A stretch of DNA of 22,351 nucleotides from a virus: positions 1 to 22,351 of IMG/VR virus record IMGVR_UViG_3300027791_000147; one strand, given 5' to 3'. Below, one piece after another: positions 1 through 8,578 of the stretch. The translations under genes were made by a program, and so were the position numbers. The notes beneath the pieces are model-generated. The model was given only the letters and a program-made list of their open reading frames with translations. It had not been told where the DNA came from and did not search any database. Each line of letters begins with the position of its first letter. The stretch's first letter is position 1.

Positions 1-1
1 T

Positions 2-1555
2 GTACCCATCTCCGTTAATTATCCCTTCTTTTTCAAACCGATTCAGGACGGAATGGACCGTCCAAAGACCGAACTTGCCTACAGAGTCCCTGCCTCCAAA
101 TTCACACGTAGAAAACTTGATTCCAATAAAGCCCAAAAAGAGATTACCGGTTTGGACACCACCATCGACTGGAAGAACACGGGGGACAATGCCTACGATG
201 GAGAGAAGCTCAGGCTCCTCGTCCATGATGAAAGCGGGAAATGGGAAAGGCCCAACAATATCCAAAACAACTGGAGGGTTACGAAAACCACCCTCAGATT
301 AGGTAGTAGAGTTATTGGAAAGTGTATGATGGGATCAACATCAAACGCTTTAGATAAAGGAGGTGCAAACTTTAAAAAACTATACAATGCTTCAGACGTT
401 ACAAAGAGAAATGCCAATGGACAGACTGGTTCAGGACTCTATTCTTTGTTCATTCCTATGGAGTGGAACTACGAAGGATACATTGATTCTTATGGCCTAC
501 CTGTCTTCGACACACCAAAGAAAGAAGTAGAAGATCCTCATGGTAATAAAATTAAAACAGGTGTAATTGAGTATTGGCAAAATGAAGTAAATGGTTTAAA
601 GGAAGATCAAGATGGTTTAAATGAATTTTATCGCCAGTTTCCAAGAACCGAAGAACACGCGTTTAGAGATGAAGCGAAGTCTTCTTTATTTAATCTAACT
701 AAGATATACCAGCAAATAGATTGGAATTCTGATTTGAAAAATAGCGGTATAATCACACAAGGTGGTTTTCATTGGGTTAATGGAGTTAAAGATACTAAGG
801 TTGTTTTTAAACCAAGCAAGCAAGGTAGATTTTTCGTATCATGGATACCTTCTTTAGATATGCAAAATAGTGTAATATTTAAAAATGGATTAAAATGGCC
901 AGGTAATGAGCATGCTGGAGCATTTGGATGTGATAGTTACGATATATCAGGTACAGTCGATAACAGAGGTTCTAATGGAGCTCTTACTGGGTTAACTAAA
1001 TTTAGCATGGACCACGTTCCACCTAATCACTTTTTTTTAGAGTACATAGCTAGACCACAAACCGCTGAGATATTTTTTGAAGATGTTTTGATGGCTTGTG
1101 TTTTTTATGGAATGCCTATATTGGCTGAAAATAATAAACCTAGGTTATTGTATTACTTTAAAAGAAGAGGTTATAGAGGTTACTCAATAAATAGACCTGA
1201 TAAAAAATATAACAAACTATCAACAACAGAGAGAGAAATAGGTGGAATACCTAATTCTAGTGAAGATATAAAGCAAGCACACGCAGCCGCTATAGAGTCA
1301 TATATAGAGGATCACGTTGGTTTGAAAGAAGATGGAGAATATGGAGATGTATATTTTCAAAGAACATTAGAAGATTGGGCTAGGTTTAATATTAATAATA
1401 GAACTTCTCATGATGCTTCAATTAGTTCTGGATTAGCTATAATGGCTTGTAACAAGAATAAATATAAACCAAATCCTGAATTTAAAAGACCGTCGTTTAG
1501 CTTAGGTTTTAAAAAATATAATAATGAAGGTACATTATCACAAATAATTGAATAA
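2..1555 (+). CDS. terL: Terminase large subunit, 5'-truncated by window edge
   Basis: ATPase-nuclease motor that packages DNA into the procapsid through the portal. The reading frame is open to the left edge and the codons before the ATG at base 53 look like terminase, so that ATG is internal and the true start lies outside the window. Numbering from that Met, LRLLVHDE (residues 53-60) fits a Walker B strand with catalytic Glu60, and GSTSN (94-98) fits the coupling motif. Walker A must lie upstream. A C-terminal RNase H-like nuclease is suggested by GCDSYD (292-297, metal-binding Asp), an acidic residue at Glu359 and an Asp near 432. The portal gene begins directly after the stop. Base composition changes sharply near base 300 (about 48% GC before, much lower after) although the protein reads through without a break. 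The family call is strong; the exact nuclease residues are inferred. Confidence 0.93.
   Translation, partial: VPISVNYPFFFKPIQDGMDRPKTELAYRVPASKFTRRKLDSNKAQKEITGLDTTIDWKNTGDNAYDGEKLRLLVHDESGKWERPNNIQNNWRVTKTTLRLGSRVIGKCMMGSTSNALDKGGANFKKLYNASDVTKRNANGQTGSGLYSLFIPMEWNYEGYIDSYGLPVFDTPKKEVEDPHGNKIKTGVIEYWQNEVNGLKEDQDGLNEFYRQFPRTEEHAFRDEAKSSLFNLTKIYQQIDWNSDLKNSGIITQGGFHWVNGVKDTKVVFKPSKQGRFFVSWIPSLDMQNSVIFKNGLKWPGNEHAGAFGCDSYDISGTVDNRGSNGALTGLTKFSMDHVPPNHFFLEYIARPQTAEIFFEDVLMACVFYGMPILAENNKPRLLYYFKRRGYRGYSINRPDKKYNKLSTTEREIGGIPNSSEDIKQAHAAAIESYIEDHVGLKEDGEYGDVYFQRTLEDWARFNINNRTSHDASISSGLAIMACNKNKYKPNPEFKRPSFSLGFKKYNNEGTLSQIIE
285..310. other. Composition breakpoint inside terL
   Basis: By hand count the first 300 bases are about 48% G+C, with codons such as CTC, GCC and ACC. 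Bases 301-360 are about 37%, and bases 541-600 are 25%, with TTA, AGA and GGT codons like the rest of the window. The protein remains a continuous terminase across the change, between the Walker B motif and the coupling motif. Either homologous recombination with a higher-GC relative or an assembly chimera could explain it. Confidence 0.6.
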
Positions 1556-3970
1556 ATGAAAATATATACTAATTCAAATAGTGCTTTTCCAAGTCAGGTA
1601 GTACCAGACGCGGAAAAAGCTTCATGGGAGTATGGATCTCAAGTAGCATCCGCTATTGAAACAGAGTGGTTTAATCAAGGCAGAACTAATGGTAATAGAT
1701 ATCTTACTAGTTGGAATAATTTTCATAATCTAAGATTATACGCAAGAGGAGAACAGTCTGTTCAAAAATACAAAGATGAATTATCTATTAATGGAGATTT
1801 GTCTTATTTAAATTTAGACTGGAAACCAGTACCGGTGATATCTAAATTTGTTGATATAGTAGTAAATGGTATTTCTAATAAAGAATTTGACATAAAAGCT
1901 TTTTCTCAAGACCCTGAGTCAGTAAAGAAAAGAACTAATTATGCTGCTGCAATAGCTGAAGACATGTATGCTCAAGAGTTAATGCAAATGGCTAAAGATA
2001 ATCTCGGCATAGATACAGGTCAATCTAACATGCCGGCAGATCAACTACCTAAAACTAAAGAAGAGCTAGAACTGCATATGCAGCTTTCTTATAAGCAATC
2101 TATAGAAATAGCAGAAGAAGAAGCAATAACAACTACCTTAGCAAAAAACAGATGGCCACTAACAAAACGTAGATTAAATGAAGATCTAGTTGTATGTGGT
2201 ATAGCTTGTTCAAAAACTAGCTTTAATAAATCAAACGGCATAGTAGTTGACTATGTTGATCCAGCTCATATAATATACTCATATACTGATGATCCAAACT
2301 TTGAAGACATATACTATGTTGGAGAAGTAAAATCAATTACAATACCTGAACTTAAAAAACAATTTCCAGACATATCTGATAAAGAATTACAAAGAATTCA
2401 AGAGATGCCAGGTAATAGACAATATATAACTGGTTGGGGAAATTATGACGCTAATACAGTGCAGATAATGTATTTTGAGTATAAAACATACATGAATCAA
2501 GTATTTAAATTAAAATACAATGATAATGGCTTAGAGAAAATTATTCAAAAAACAGATGAATTTAATCCACCAGAAGCTGATACGTATGATAAAGTTTCAA
2601 GAAGTATAGAGGTATTGTACTCAGGTGTAAAAGTTTTAGGTACTAACACTATGCTTAAATGGGAATTAGCGGAGAACATGACAAGACCTTCTTCTGATTC
2701 TACTAAAGTTGAAATGAATTATGCTATATGTGCGCCTAGGATGTATAAAGGACGTATAGAATCTTTAGTAAGTAAAATAACTGGTTTTGCTGACATGATT
2801 CAAATAACACATTTAAAAATGCAACAAGTACTGTCTAGAATGGTACCAGACGGTGTATTTTTAGATATGGATGGTTTAGCTGAAGTTGACCTAGGTAATG
2901 GAACTAATTACAACCCAGCAGAAGCACTAAACATGTACTTCCAAACTGGTTCTATAGTTGGTAGATCACTTACCCAAGATGGTGAATTAAACAGAGGTAA
3001 AGTTCCTATTCAAGAACTAACTTCCTCAGCTGGTAGCGCTAAGCTTCAAAGTTTAATAATGACTTATAATTATTATTTACAAATGATAAGAGACGTCACT
3101 GGGCTTAATGAAGCTAGAGATGGAAGCATGCAAGATAAAGATGCGTTAGTAGGTATAGCTAAGATGGCCGCTAATCAATCAAACATAGCAACTAAACATA
3201 TTAATCAAGGTAGTTTGTTTTTAGCTCTTAGAATATGTGAAAACATATCTTTAAAAATGGTTGATGTATTGAATTTTCCATTAACAAAAAATGCTTTAAT
3301 AGAAAGTATATCGTTATTTAACGCAAATACTTTAACTGAAGTTTCTAATTTAAATTTACACGATTTTGGTATATTCCTAGAACTCGAACCTGATGACGAA
3401 GAAAAAGCTCAGCTAGAAAACAACATACAGATATCATTACAAAATCAAGGTATAGATCTAGAAGACGCTATAGATATAAGACAAATAAAGAATTTAAAAT
3501 TAGCAAACCAACTGTTAAAACAGAAAAGAACTAAAAAATTACAAAGAGATCAAGCTAATCAAGAAAAAATGATTCAAGCTCAAGGTCAAGCTAACGCACA
3601 GGCTTCAGAAGCCGCGGCTATGGCTGAAGTTCAAAAAAATCAAGCGTTAACACAATCTCAAGTGCAGGTTGAACAAGCTAAGTCTCAATTCGAAATAGAA
3701 AGAATGCAGACAGAGCTTTCGGTTAAAAAACAATTAATGGCTCAAGAATTTGAATACCAAAAACAATTAGCTCAAATAAAGCTAGGTGTTGAAGGTGATA
3801 AAGAAAAACAAATTGAAGACCGAAAAGATAAAAGAGTTAAATTACAAGGAACTCAACAAAGTCAATTAATAAATCAACGACAAAATGATTCAGCTCCAGT
3901 CGATTTTGAGGGTGGAGACTCATCGCAACTAGGTACGTTTGGTTTACAAAATATAATGCCGCCTAGTTAA
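1556..3970 (+). CDS. Portal protein
   Basis: Likely the dodecameric portal ring at the unique capsid vertex, through which DNA is packaged and ejected. The 804-residue length and the place between terminase and scaffold fit portals of podovirus type. The segment RDVTGLNEARDGS resembles the helix region conserved in portals. From about residue 612 to 770 the protein is rich in Gln, Lys, Glu and Ala with few hydrophobic breaks, which predicts a long helical or coiled-coil C-terminal extension. Such extensions can form a portal barrel inside the head; that is inference here. The ATG follows the terminase TAA with no gap and no Shine-Dalgarno sequence, so its translation is probably coupled to terL. 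No disrupted motif was seen. Confidence 0.87.
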   Translation: MKIYTNSNSAFPSQVVPDAEKASWEYGSQVASAIETEWFNQGRTNGNRYLTSWNNFHNLRLYARGEQSVQKYKDELSINGDLSYLNLDWKPVPVISKFVDIVVNGISNKEFDIKAFSQDPESVKKRTNYAAAIAEDMYAQELMQMAKDNLGIDTGQSNMPADQLPKTKEELELHMQLSYKQSIEIAEEEAITTTLAKNRWPLTKRRLNEDLVVCGIACSKTSFNKSNGIVVDYVDPAHIIYSYTDDPNFEDIYYVGEVKSITIPELKKQFPDISDKELQRIQEMPGNRQYITGWGNYDANTVQIMYFEYKTYMNQVFKLKYNDNGLEKIIQKTDEFNPPEADTYDKVSRSIEVLYSGVKVLGTNTMLKWELAENMTRPSSDSTKVEMNYAICAPRMYKGRIESLVSKITGFADMIQITHLKMQQVLSRMVPDGVFLDMDGLAEVDLGNGTNYNPAEALNMYFQTGSIVGRSLTQDGELNRGKVPIQELTSSAGSAKLQSLIMTYNYYLQMIRDVTGLNEARDGSMQDKDALVGIAKMAANQSNIATKHINQGSLFLALRICENISLKMVDVLNFPLTKNALIESISLFNANTLTEVSNLNLHDFGIFLELEPDDEEKAQLENNIQISLQNQGIDLEDAIDIRQIKNLKLANQLLKQKRTKKLQRDQANQEKMIQAQGQANAQASEAAAMAEVQKNQALTQSQVQVEQAKSQFEIERMQTELSVKKQLMAQEFEYQKQLAQIKLGVEGDKEKQIEDRKDKRVKLQGTQQSQLINQRQNDSAPVDFEGGDSSQLGTFGLQNIMPPS

Positions 3971-3998
3971 CTATTTAATAATTATATAATATTTTATC

Positions 3999-5237
3999 AT
4001 GTCAGAAGAAACAAAAACAAATGAACCCGTGAAACAAGAGGGTGACTTTAAGATTAAAAAAAGAAAACCTAAAAACTTAGGTTTAGAAACTAAAAACAAC
4101 AACATAACGAAAGTAGATCTTTCAAAAGCAGAAGCAACTGGTGAAATTATGCCTGATGTGGTAAAAATTAACATACCTGCAGACGCGTTAAAAACAGAAG
4201 AAGATGCCATTCAAGTCGGAGAAACAACGAAAGTGGATGTGGAAGAACAAACCGGAGATAGCGCTAGAGTGGACGAACAAATACCAGAGCCCAAACAAGT
4301 TGTTGAAGAAGTTTCACCAATCCAAGAAATAACAGAAGAAGACAAACAAGAAGTAAGTCAGATATCTAAAGACATAGCCGAGGCTAAAAGAGATGAAAAG
4401 GTTCTTGGTAAACCATTACCAGAAAACATCAACAAGTTAGTTTCTTTTATGGAAGAAACAGGTGGATCTGTCCAAGATTACGTAGCTTTAAATAAAGACT
4501 ATAGTAAGTACAGTTCTAAAGATGTTTTAAAAGAATATTACACAAAGGCAAAACCTCACTTAGATCAAGAAGAAATTGGTTTCTTAATGGAAGACAATTT
4601 TGAATTTGACGAAGATGTAGACGAGCCAAGAGATATACGTAAGAAGAAACTTGCGTTTAAGGAAGAGGTTGCGAACGCTAAAAGCTATTTAGAAAGTTCA
4701 AAGAGTAAATATTACGATGAGATCAAGTTGAGACCAGGCGTAACTCAAGAACAGCAAGAAGCTATAAGCTTTTACAACCAATATAAAGAGCAGCAAAAAA
4801 CTGCAACACAATTACATGGTGATTTTAGAGATCGTACTAAAAAATTATTTAGCAATGAATTCAAAGGTTTTGATTTTAACGTTGGAGAAAAGAAATTTAG
4901 ATACGGAATTAAAGATCCTGGTAAAGTTGGAGAAACACAGGTGGATGTAAGCAACTTTGTTAGTAAGTATACTGACGATAAAGGTGGTTTAGTAGATCCA
5001 GCTGGTTACCACAAAGCAATGTATGCTGCTATGAATGCGGATAAATTAGCTAGTCATTTTTATGAACAAGGAAAAGCTGATGGCATTAAAAATGTTATTA
5101 GTGGATCTAAGAATCCATCTCAAGACGGACCTAGGCAAGTTGCCGATGGTAATGTTTTTGTAAACGGATTAAAAGTAAAATCAATTAGTGGATTAGACTC
5201 ATCAAAATTAAAAATTAAAACAAGAAAGTTTAACTAA
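3999..5237 (+). CDS. Probable capsid scaffolding protein
   Basis: A 412-residue, highly charged protein between portal and major capsid genes, the usual place of a scaffold. Scaffolds guide coat-protein assembly and then leave or are degraded. The first 130 residues are rich in Glu, Lys, Thr and Val and look disordered. The middle is helical and acidic (a patch EDNFEFDEDVDEP), and the C-terminus is basic and ends in KLKIKTRKFN, resembling the basic coat-binding tails of scaffolds. A conserved-looking stretch near the C-terminus, AGYHKAMYAAMNADKLASHF, recalls scaffolds of marine podoviruses. The gene is 28 bases after the portal gene. No protease gene or protease motif is visible nearby, so scaffold exit may not need cleavage. 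Function rests on position and composition. Confidence 0.68.
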   Translation: MSEETKTNEPVKQEGDFKIKKRKPKNLGLETKNNNITKVDLSKAEATGEIMPDVVKINIPADALKTEEDAIQVGETTKVDVEEQTGDSARVDEQIPEPKQVVEEVSPIQEITEEDKQEVSQISKDIAEAKRDEKVLGKPLPENINKLVSFMEETGGSVQDYVALNKDYSKYSSKDVLKEYYTKAKPHLDQEEIGFLMEDNFEFDEDVDEPRDIRKKKLAFKEEVANAKSYLESSKSKYYDEIKLRPGVTQEQQEAISFYNQYKEQQKTATQLHGDFRDRTKKLFSNEFKGFDFNVGEKKFRYGIKDPGKVGETQVDVSNFVSKYTDDKGGLVDPAGYHKAMYAAMNADKLASHFYEQGKADGIKNVISGSKNPSQDGPRQVADGNVFVNGLKVKSISGLDSSKLKIKTRKFN

Positions 5238-5253
5238 TTAAAATTAAAAAATT
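5238..5253 (+). promoter_or_regulatory. A/T-only leader before the capsid gene
   Basis: The 16 bases before the capsid ATG contain only A and T (ttaaaattaaaaaatt), and similar A/T repeats occur just upstream in the end of the scaffold gene. There is no Shine-Dalgarno motif. In Bacteroidota, A-rich unstructured leaders support efficient initiation, so this probably acts as the translation start region of a very highly expressed gene. No clear Bacteroidota -33/-7 promoter was recognised. Confidence 0.35.
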
Positions 5254-6732
5254 ATGGCATTAGCTCCACAATTTGGGTCGATAGTACCCTCGCAGTCGCA
5301 ACAAGCGCTGCAAAACAACTATTTAAATTTTACAAACGGGACAAATGATTTTGCACAACAATATTTACCAGAGCTTTATGAGCAAGAAGTAGAGCGTTAT
5401 GGAAACAGAACTTTGTCAGGTTTCTTAAGAATGGTTGGCGCTGAAATGCCAATGACTTCTGATCAAGTAATTTGGTCTGAACAAAATAGATTACACATTG
5501 CGTATAACGCTTGTACATCTGTATCTGCTGCTGGAACAATTACTATTCCTGTAACAGCTGCAAATGTTGCAAACCCAATACTAAACGTTATATCTCCTGG
5601 TGCAACAATTGTTGCTATGGATCAGTTTGGTGGAGAAGCAAAATGCTTCGTTAGAACATCTGACACTCGTCCGGGTGGTGGTGCTGGTAATCCAGGACAG
5701 TTAATTGTAGAACCTTATGGTTTTGCTACATTAGCTTTAGCTGGTATAGCAGATTCTGCTAATATCAAAATATTTGTATACGGTTCTGATTTCCAAAAAG
5801 GAACTTCTACAGGTAACGCTGGATCAGCTGCAAATACTTACGCTGCTGCAAACAACCCTATGGTTACTGTAGATCCTACCTTTACTCAATTCAACAACTC
5901 TCCTATTATAATTAGAAGTACTTACACTATCAATGGTTCTGACACTGCTCAGATCGGTTGGGTAGAAGTTTCTACTGAAGATGGAACTGGAGGATACTTA
6001 TGGTATTTAAAAGCTGAATCTGAAACTAGACTACGTTTCGAAGATTACTTGGAAATGGCAATGGTTGAAGGTGAATTAAGTGCTGGTGGACCTGCTGCTT
6101 TAGTGGCTCAGTCTGGAGGTACTCAAGGTTTATTTGCTGCAATTCAAGCAAGAGGTAATGTGCAAACAGGATTTACAGCTGCTGCTGGATTAGATTCTTT
6201 TGATGCTATCTTAAAGAATTTAGATACTCAAGGAGCAATTGAAGAAAACATGTTATTCTTGAACAGATCTACTGCTCTTGATTTTGACGATATGTTAGCT
6301 TCTATCTCTGGAGGATTCTCTGGAGGTACTGCTTTCGGATTATTTGAAAATTCTGAAGAAATGGCATTGAACTTAGGTTTCTCTGGTTTCAGACGTGGAT
6401 CTTACGATTTCTACAAAACTGACTGGAAATACTTAAATGATGCTTCTACTCGTGGAGCAATAGTAGGACCTGCATCTATTGAAGGTGTATTAATTCCTGC
6501 TGGAACTTCTACGGTATATGATCAAATCTTAGGAACAAACATTAGAAGACCATTCTTACACGTTCGTTACAGAGCTTCACAAGCTGATGACAGACGTATG
6601 AAGTCTTGGTTAACTGGTTCTGTAGGTGGTGCTTTCACTTCATCTTTAGATGCAATGGAAGTAAACTTCTTATCTGAAAGATGTTTAGTAACTCAAGCTG
6701 CAAATAACTTCGTGTTATTTAAAGGAATCTAA
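5254..6732 (+). CDS. Major capsid protein
   Basis: Probable HK97-fold coat protein forming the icosahedral shell. The 492-residue product follows the scaffold gene. Its N-terminal region contains the string LPELYEQEVERYGNRTLSGF followed by GAEMPMTSDQVIWSEQNRLH, which I associate with coat proteins of marine and crAss-like podoviruses. The beta-rich middle and the segment ESETRLRFEDYLEMAMVEGE fit a coat-protein core. The codon use differs from neighbours: the second half prefers TTC, TAC, AAC and CGT, the sign of selection for high expression. A strong hairpin follows the stop at 6753-6779, as is common after coat genes. I did not see a cleavable delta domain or a protease gene. The fold assignment is inferred, but the position and the codon bias support it well. 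Confidence 0.87.
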   Translation: MALAPQFGSIVPSQSQQALQNNYLNFTNGTNDFAQQYLPELYEQEVERYGNRTLSGFLRMVGAEMPMTSDQVIWSEQNRLHIAYNACTSVSAAGTITIPVTAANVANPILNVISPGATIVAMDQFGGEAKCFVRTSDTRPGGGAGNPGQLIVEPYGFATLALAGIADSANIKIFVYGSDFQKGTSTGNAGSAANTYAAANNPMVTVDPTFTQFNNSPIIIRSTYTINGSDTAQIGWVEVSTEDGTGGYLWYLKAESETRLRFEDYLEMAMVEGELSAGGPAALVAQSGGTQGLFAAIQARGNVQTGFTAAAGLDSFDAILKNLDTQGAIEENMLFLNRSTALDFDDMLASISGGFSGGTAFGLFENSEEMALNLGFSGFRRGSYDFYKTDWKYLNDASTRGAIVGPASIEGVLIPAGTSTVYDQILGTNIRRPFLHVRYRASQADDRRMKSWLTGSVGGAFTSSLDAMEVNFLSERCLVTQAANNFVLFKGI

Positions 6733-6752
6733 GGATTCAAATTATGTAATTT

Positions 6753-6779
6753 TTACCCTCGTTATAACTACGGGGGTAA
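6753..6779 (+). terminator. Hairpin after the capsid gene
   Basis: The arms TTACCCTCG and CGGGGGTAA form a nine-base-pair stem with one G-T wobble around a nine-base loop. It lies 20 bases after the capsid stop. The tract that follows (ctattactttt) is only moderately T-rich, so it could be a weak or partial terminator, an RNA-processing site or a 3'-end stabiliser. Confidence 0.65.
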
Positions 6780-6813
6780 CTATTACTTTTAAACTATTAA
6801 ATTATATTATATT

Positions 6814-7578
6814 ATGTCAAAAGAAAAATCAACTCAACCAGAAGGTTGGGAAATTAAAGATAGAAATTACTATCTTACAGGTAATGAATCACCATTAACC
6901 TTTACAATACCTAGTAAACATACTAGAAAACATCCTTTACTTTATTTCGATGAAGCTACAGGAACACAAAGAGAATTAAAATACGCAACAAATCAATCAT
7001 CAGTATTTGTAGATGAGCAAAAAGGTGAAGCAACAATGGGCCATATAACTTTTAGAGATGGTACCTTAGGTGTTCCTAAAGCTCAACAAAATTTACAAAA
7101 AATGCTTTCTTTATATCACCCACTTTCTGGGCATAGATTCAAAGAACTTAAGCCACAAGAAAACGCTATATCTGAATTAGCAATTATTGAGTGGGAAATT
7201 GAAGCATTATTAGCTGCTCAAGATATGGAAATTGACCAAGCTGAGGCAGTACTTAGAGTTGAGATGGGTACAAGCGTTAATAAATTAAGCTCTAAAGAAA
7301 TTAAAAGAGATTTACTTTTGTTTGCTAAATCAAATCCACAGTTGTTTATGGAGTTAGCAAGAGATGAAAATGTTCAATTAAGAAATTTTGGTATTAAAGC
7401 AGCGGAAGCTAGGATAATAACCTTATCACAAGACCAACGTACGTTTACTTGGACTAGTAATAAAAAGAAATTAATGACAGTTCCATTTGAAGAAAATCCT
7501 TACGCAGCTTTTGCTGCTTTCTTGAAAACAGACGAAGGTGTAGAAATATATAAGTCTATCGAGAAAAAACTTAAATAA
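6814..7578 (+). CDS. Head-associated protein of unknown function
   Basis: A 254-residue protein encoded directly after the capsid gene and bracketed by two hairpins, so its dosage may be set separately from its neighbours. I do not recognise a catalytic family. The N-terminal 90 residues look beta-rich (YYLTGNESPLTFTIPSKHTR), followed by a mostly helical, acidic stretch from about 115 to 200 (ELAIIEWEIEALLAAQDMEI) and a mixed C-terminal segment. Position suggests a minor head protein, capsid auxiliary protein or assembly factor. No signal peptide or membrane segment is visible. The ATG has an A/T-rich leader and no Shine-Dalgarno sequence. The gene is probably real on length and codon use; the function is open. 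Confidence 0.75.
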   Translation: MSKEKSTQPEGWEIKDRNYYLTGNESPLTFTIPSKHTRKHPLLYFDEATGTQRELKYATNQSSVFVDEQKGEATMGHITFRDGTLGVPKAQQNLQKMLSLYHPLSGHRFKELKPQENAISELAIIEWEIEALLAAQDMEIDQAEAVLRVEMGTSVNKLSSKEIKRDLLLFAKSNPQLFMELARDENVQLRNFGIKAAEARIITLSQDQRTFTWTSNKKKLMTVPFEENPYAAFAAFLKTDEGVEIYKSIEKKLK

Positions 7579-7588
7579 CATGTAATAC

Positions 7589-7623
7589 TAATATAGGGCT
7601 CGTTTACTCGGGCCTTTATATTA
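7589..7623 (+). terminator. Strong hairpin terminator
   Basis: A stem of about 14 base pairs with one bulged T and a six-base loop (tttact): TAATATAGGGCTCG pairs with CGGGCCTTTATATTA. The 3' arm carries TTT and is followed by A/T-rich sequence, fitting an intrinsic terminator. It shares the core CTCGTT...ACT.CGGG with the hairpin after the capsid gene. Confidence 0.72.
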
Positions 7624-7639
7624 TAATAAACAAATAAAA

Positions 7640-8572
7640 ATGGCAATAAACGTAGATCAAGTTTATAAAACAGTCTTGTTAATAATAAATAAGGAACAAA
7701 GAGGTTATCTTACACCTAATGAGTTCAACAAGTTAGCTGCTCAAGTTCAACTTGACATACTAGATACTTATTTTGAAACTATAAATCAACAACTACGAGT
7801 GCCACAAAACGAGAGCGAATATGGTGATCGTTATAAAACAGTACAAGAAAAACTAGATGTTTTTAAAAAAATAGGCAATTGTACATTTAATGCCGCAGCT
7901 GGTACGAACCCAGCTTTTTTTACGCTGCCCACCTCTTCTGGCGCAGCTAGTGGAACACAATTATTTTCCACTGTAACAAATCAAATAACATATCCTTTAA
8001 CAACTGTAACACAAAGTCAGGTAGAAAACAGCACTGTAGTAGTAACATACTTAGGGGTTGCATATACTAATTTTACTATATCTGGTGGAGTATTTAGTTT
8101 AACAGCTGGATCTTTACCCACGGGTGCTGCTAATAATATAGTTATAACTTTGTTTCCACAAGATTTTTATAAATTAGGAACAATACTATATAGAGATGAT
8201 AGAATAGCAGAACCAGTACAAAGAAATGAACTAGCGCTTCTCAATATGTCTTCATTGACTAAACCAGCAGAGCAGTTTCCTGTTTATTTATTTCAAGAAA
8301 ATAAAGTAATTATATATCCTCAATCAATAAATAGTCAGGTTCAAGCTACTTATATTAAAAAACCAGCAGATCCAAGTTGGAACTTTAGTTCTGCAACTGG
8401 TTATTATGTTTGGGATCCAGCTACTTCTGTTAATTTTGAATTAGATATTACAGAGCAAGTTAACGTGATAATACAAATATTATTGTATGCAGGTATTGTG
8501 ATAAAAGATCCAACCATAGTTCAAGCAGCGGCTAGTGAAATAGCTCAAGAGCAACAAAACGAAAGAAATTAA
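7640..8572 (+). CDS. Probable head-tail connector (adaptor/ring) protein
   Basis: Likely one of the ring proteins that join the portal to the tail. The 310-residue product starts with a helical segment containing INKEQRGYLTPNEFNK (16-31), which I associate with connector proteins of Bacteroidota podoviruses, and resumes with a beta-rich core near residue 173 (PQDFYKLGTILYRDDRIAEP), ending in a helical tail. Between them, residues about 85-172 form a Thr/Ala/Gly-rich beta module (VVVTYLGVAYTNFTISGGVF) that looks inserted. The gene follows a strong hairpin and has an A-rich leader (caaataaaa) without a Shine-Dalgarno sequence. The connector role is inferred from gene order and motif memory; an alternative is another small tail protein. 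Confidence 0.68.
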   Translation: MAINVDQVYKTVLLIINKEQRGYLTPNEFNKLAAQVQLDILDTYFETINQQLRVPQNESEYGDRYKTVQEKLDVFKKIGNCTFNAAAGTNPAFFTLPTSSGAASGTQLFSTVTNQITYPLTTVTQSQVENSTVVVTYLGVAYTNFTISGGVFSLTAGSLPTGAANNIVITLFPQDFYKLGTILYRDDRIAEPVQRNELALLNMSSLTKPAEQFPVYLFQENKVIIYPQSINSQVQATYIKKPADPSWNFSSATGYYVWDPATSVNFELDITEQVNVIIQILLYAGIVIKDPTIVQAAASEIAQEQQNERN

Positions 8573-8578
8573 TAGAAA

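Noticed and set aside
53-55. ATG at base 53 as the start of the terminase gene
   Set aside because: The frame is open to the left edge, the codons before it read like terminase, and the motifs after it begin at Walker B, so the ATPase N-terminus must lie upstream.
3971-3998. A/T-rich palindrome-like sequence between portal and scaffold genes
   Set aside because: It contains no GC stem and is indistinguishable from A/T-rich leader sequence found before other genes.
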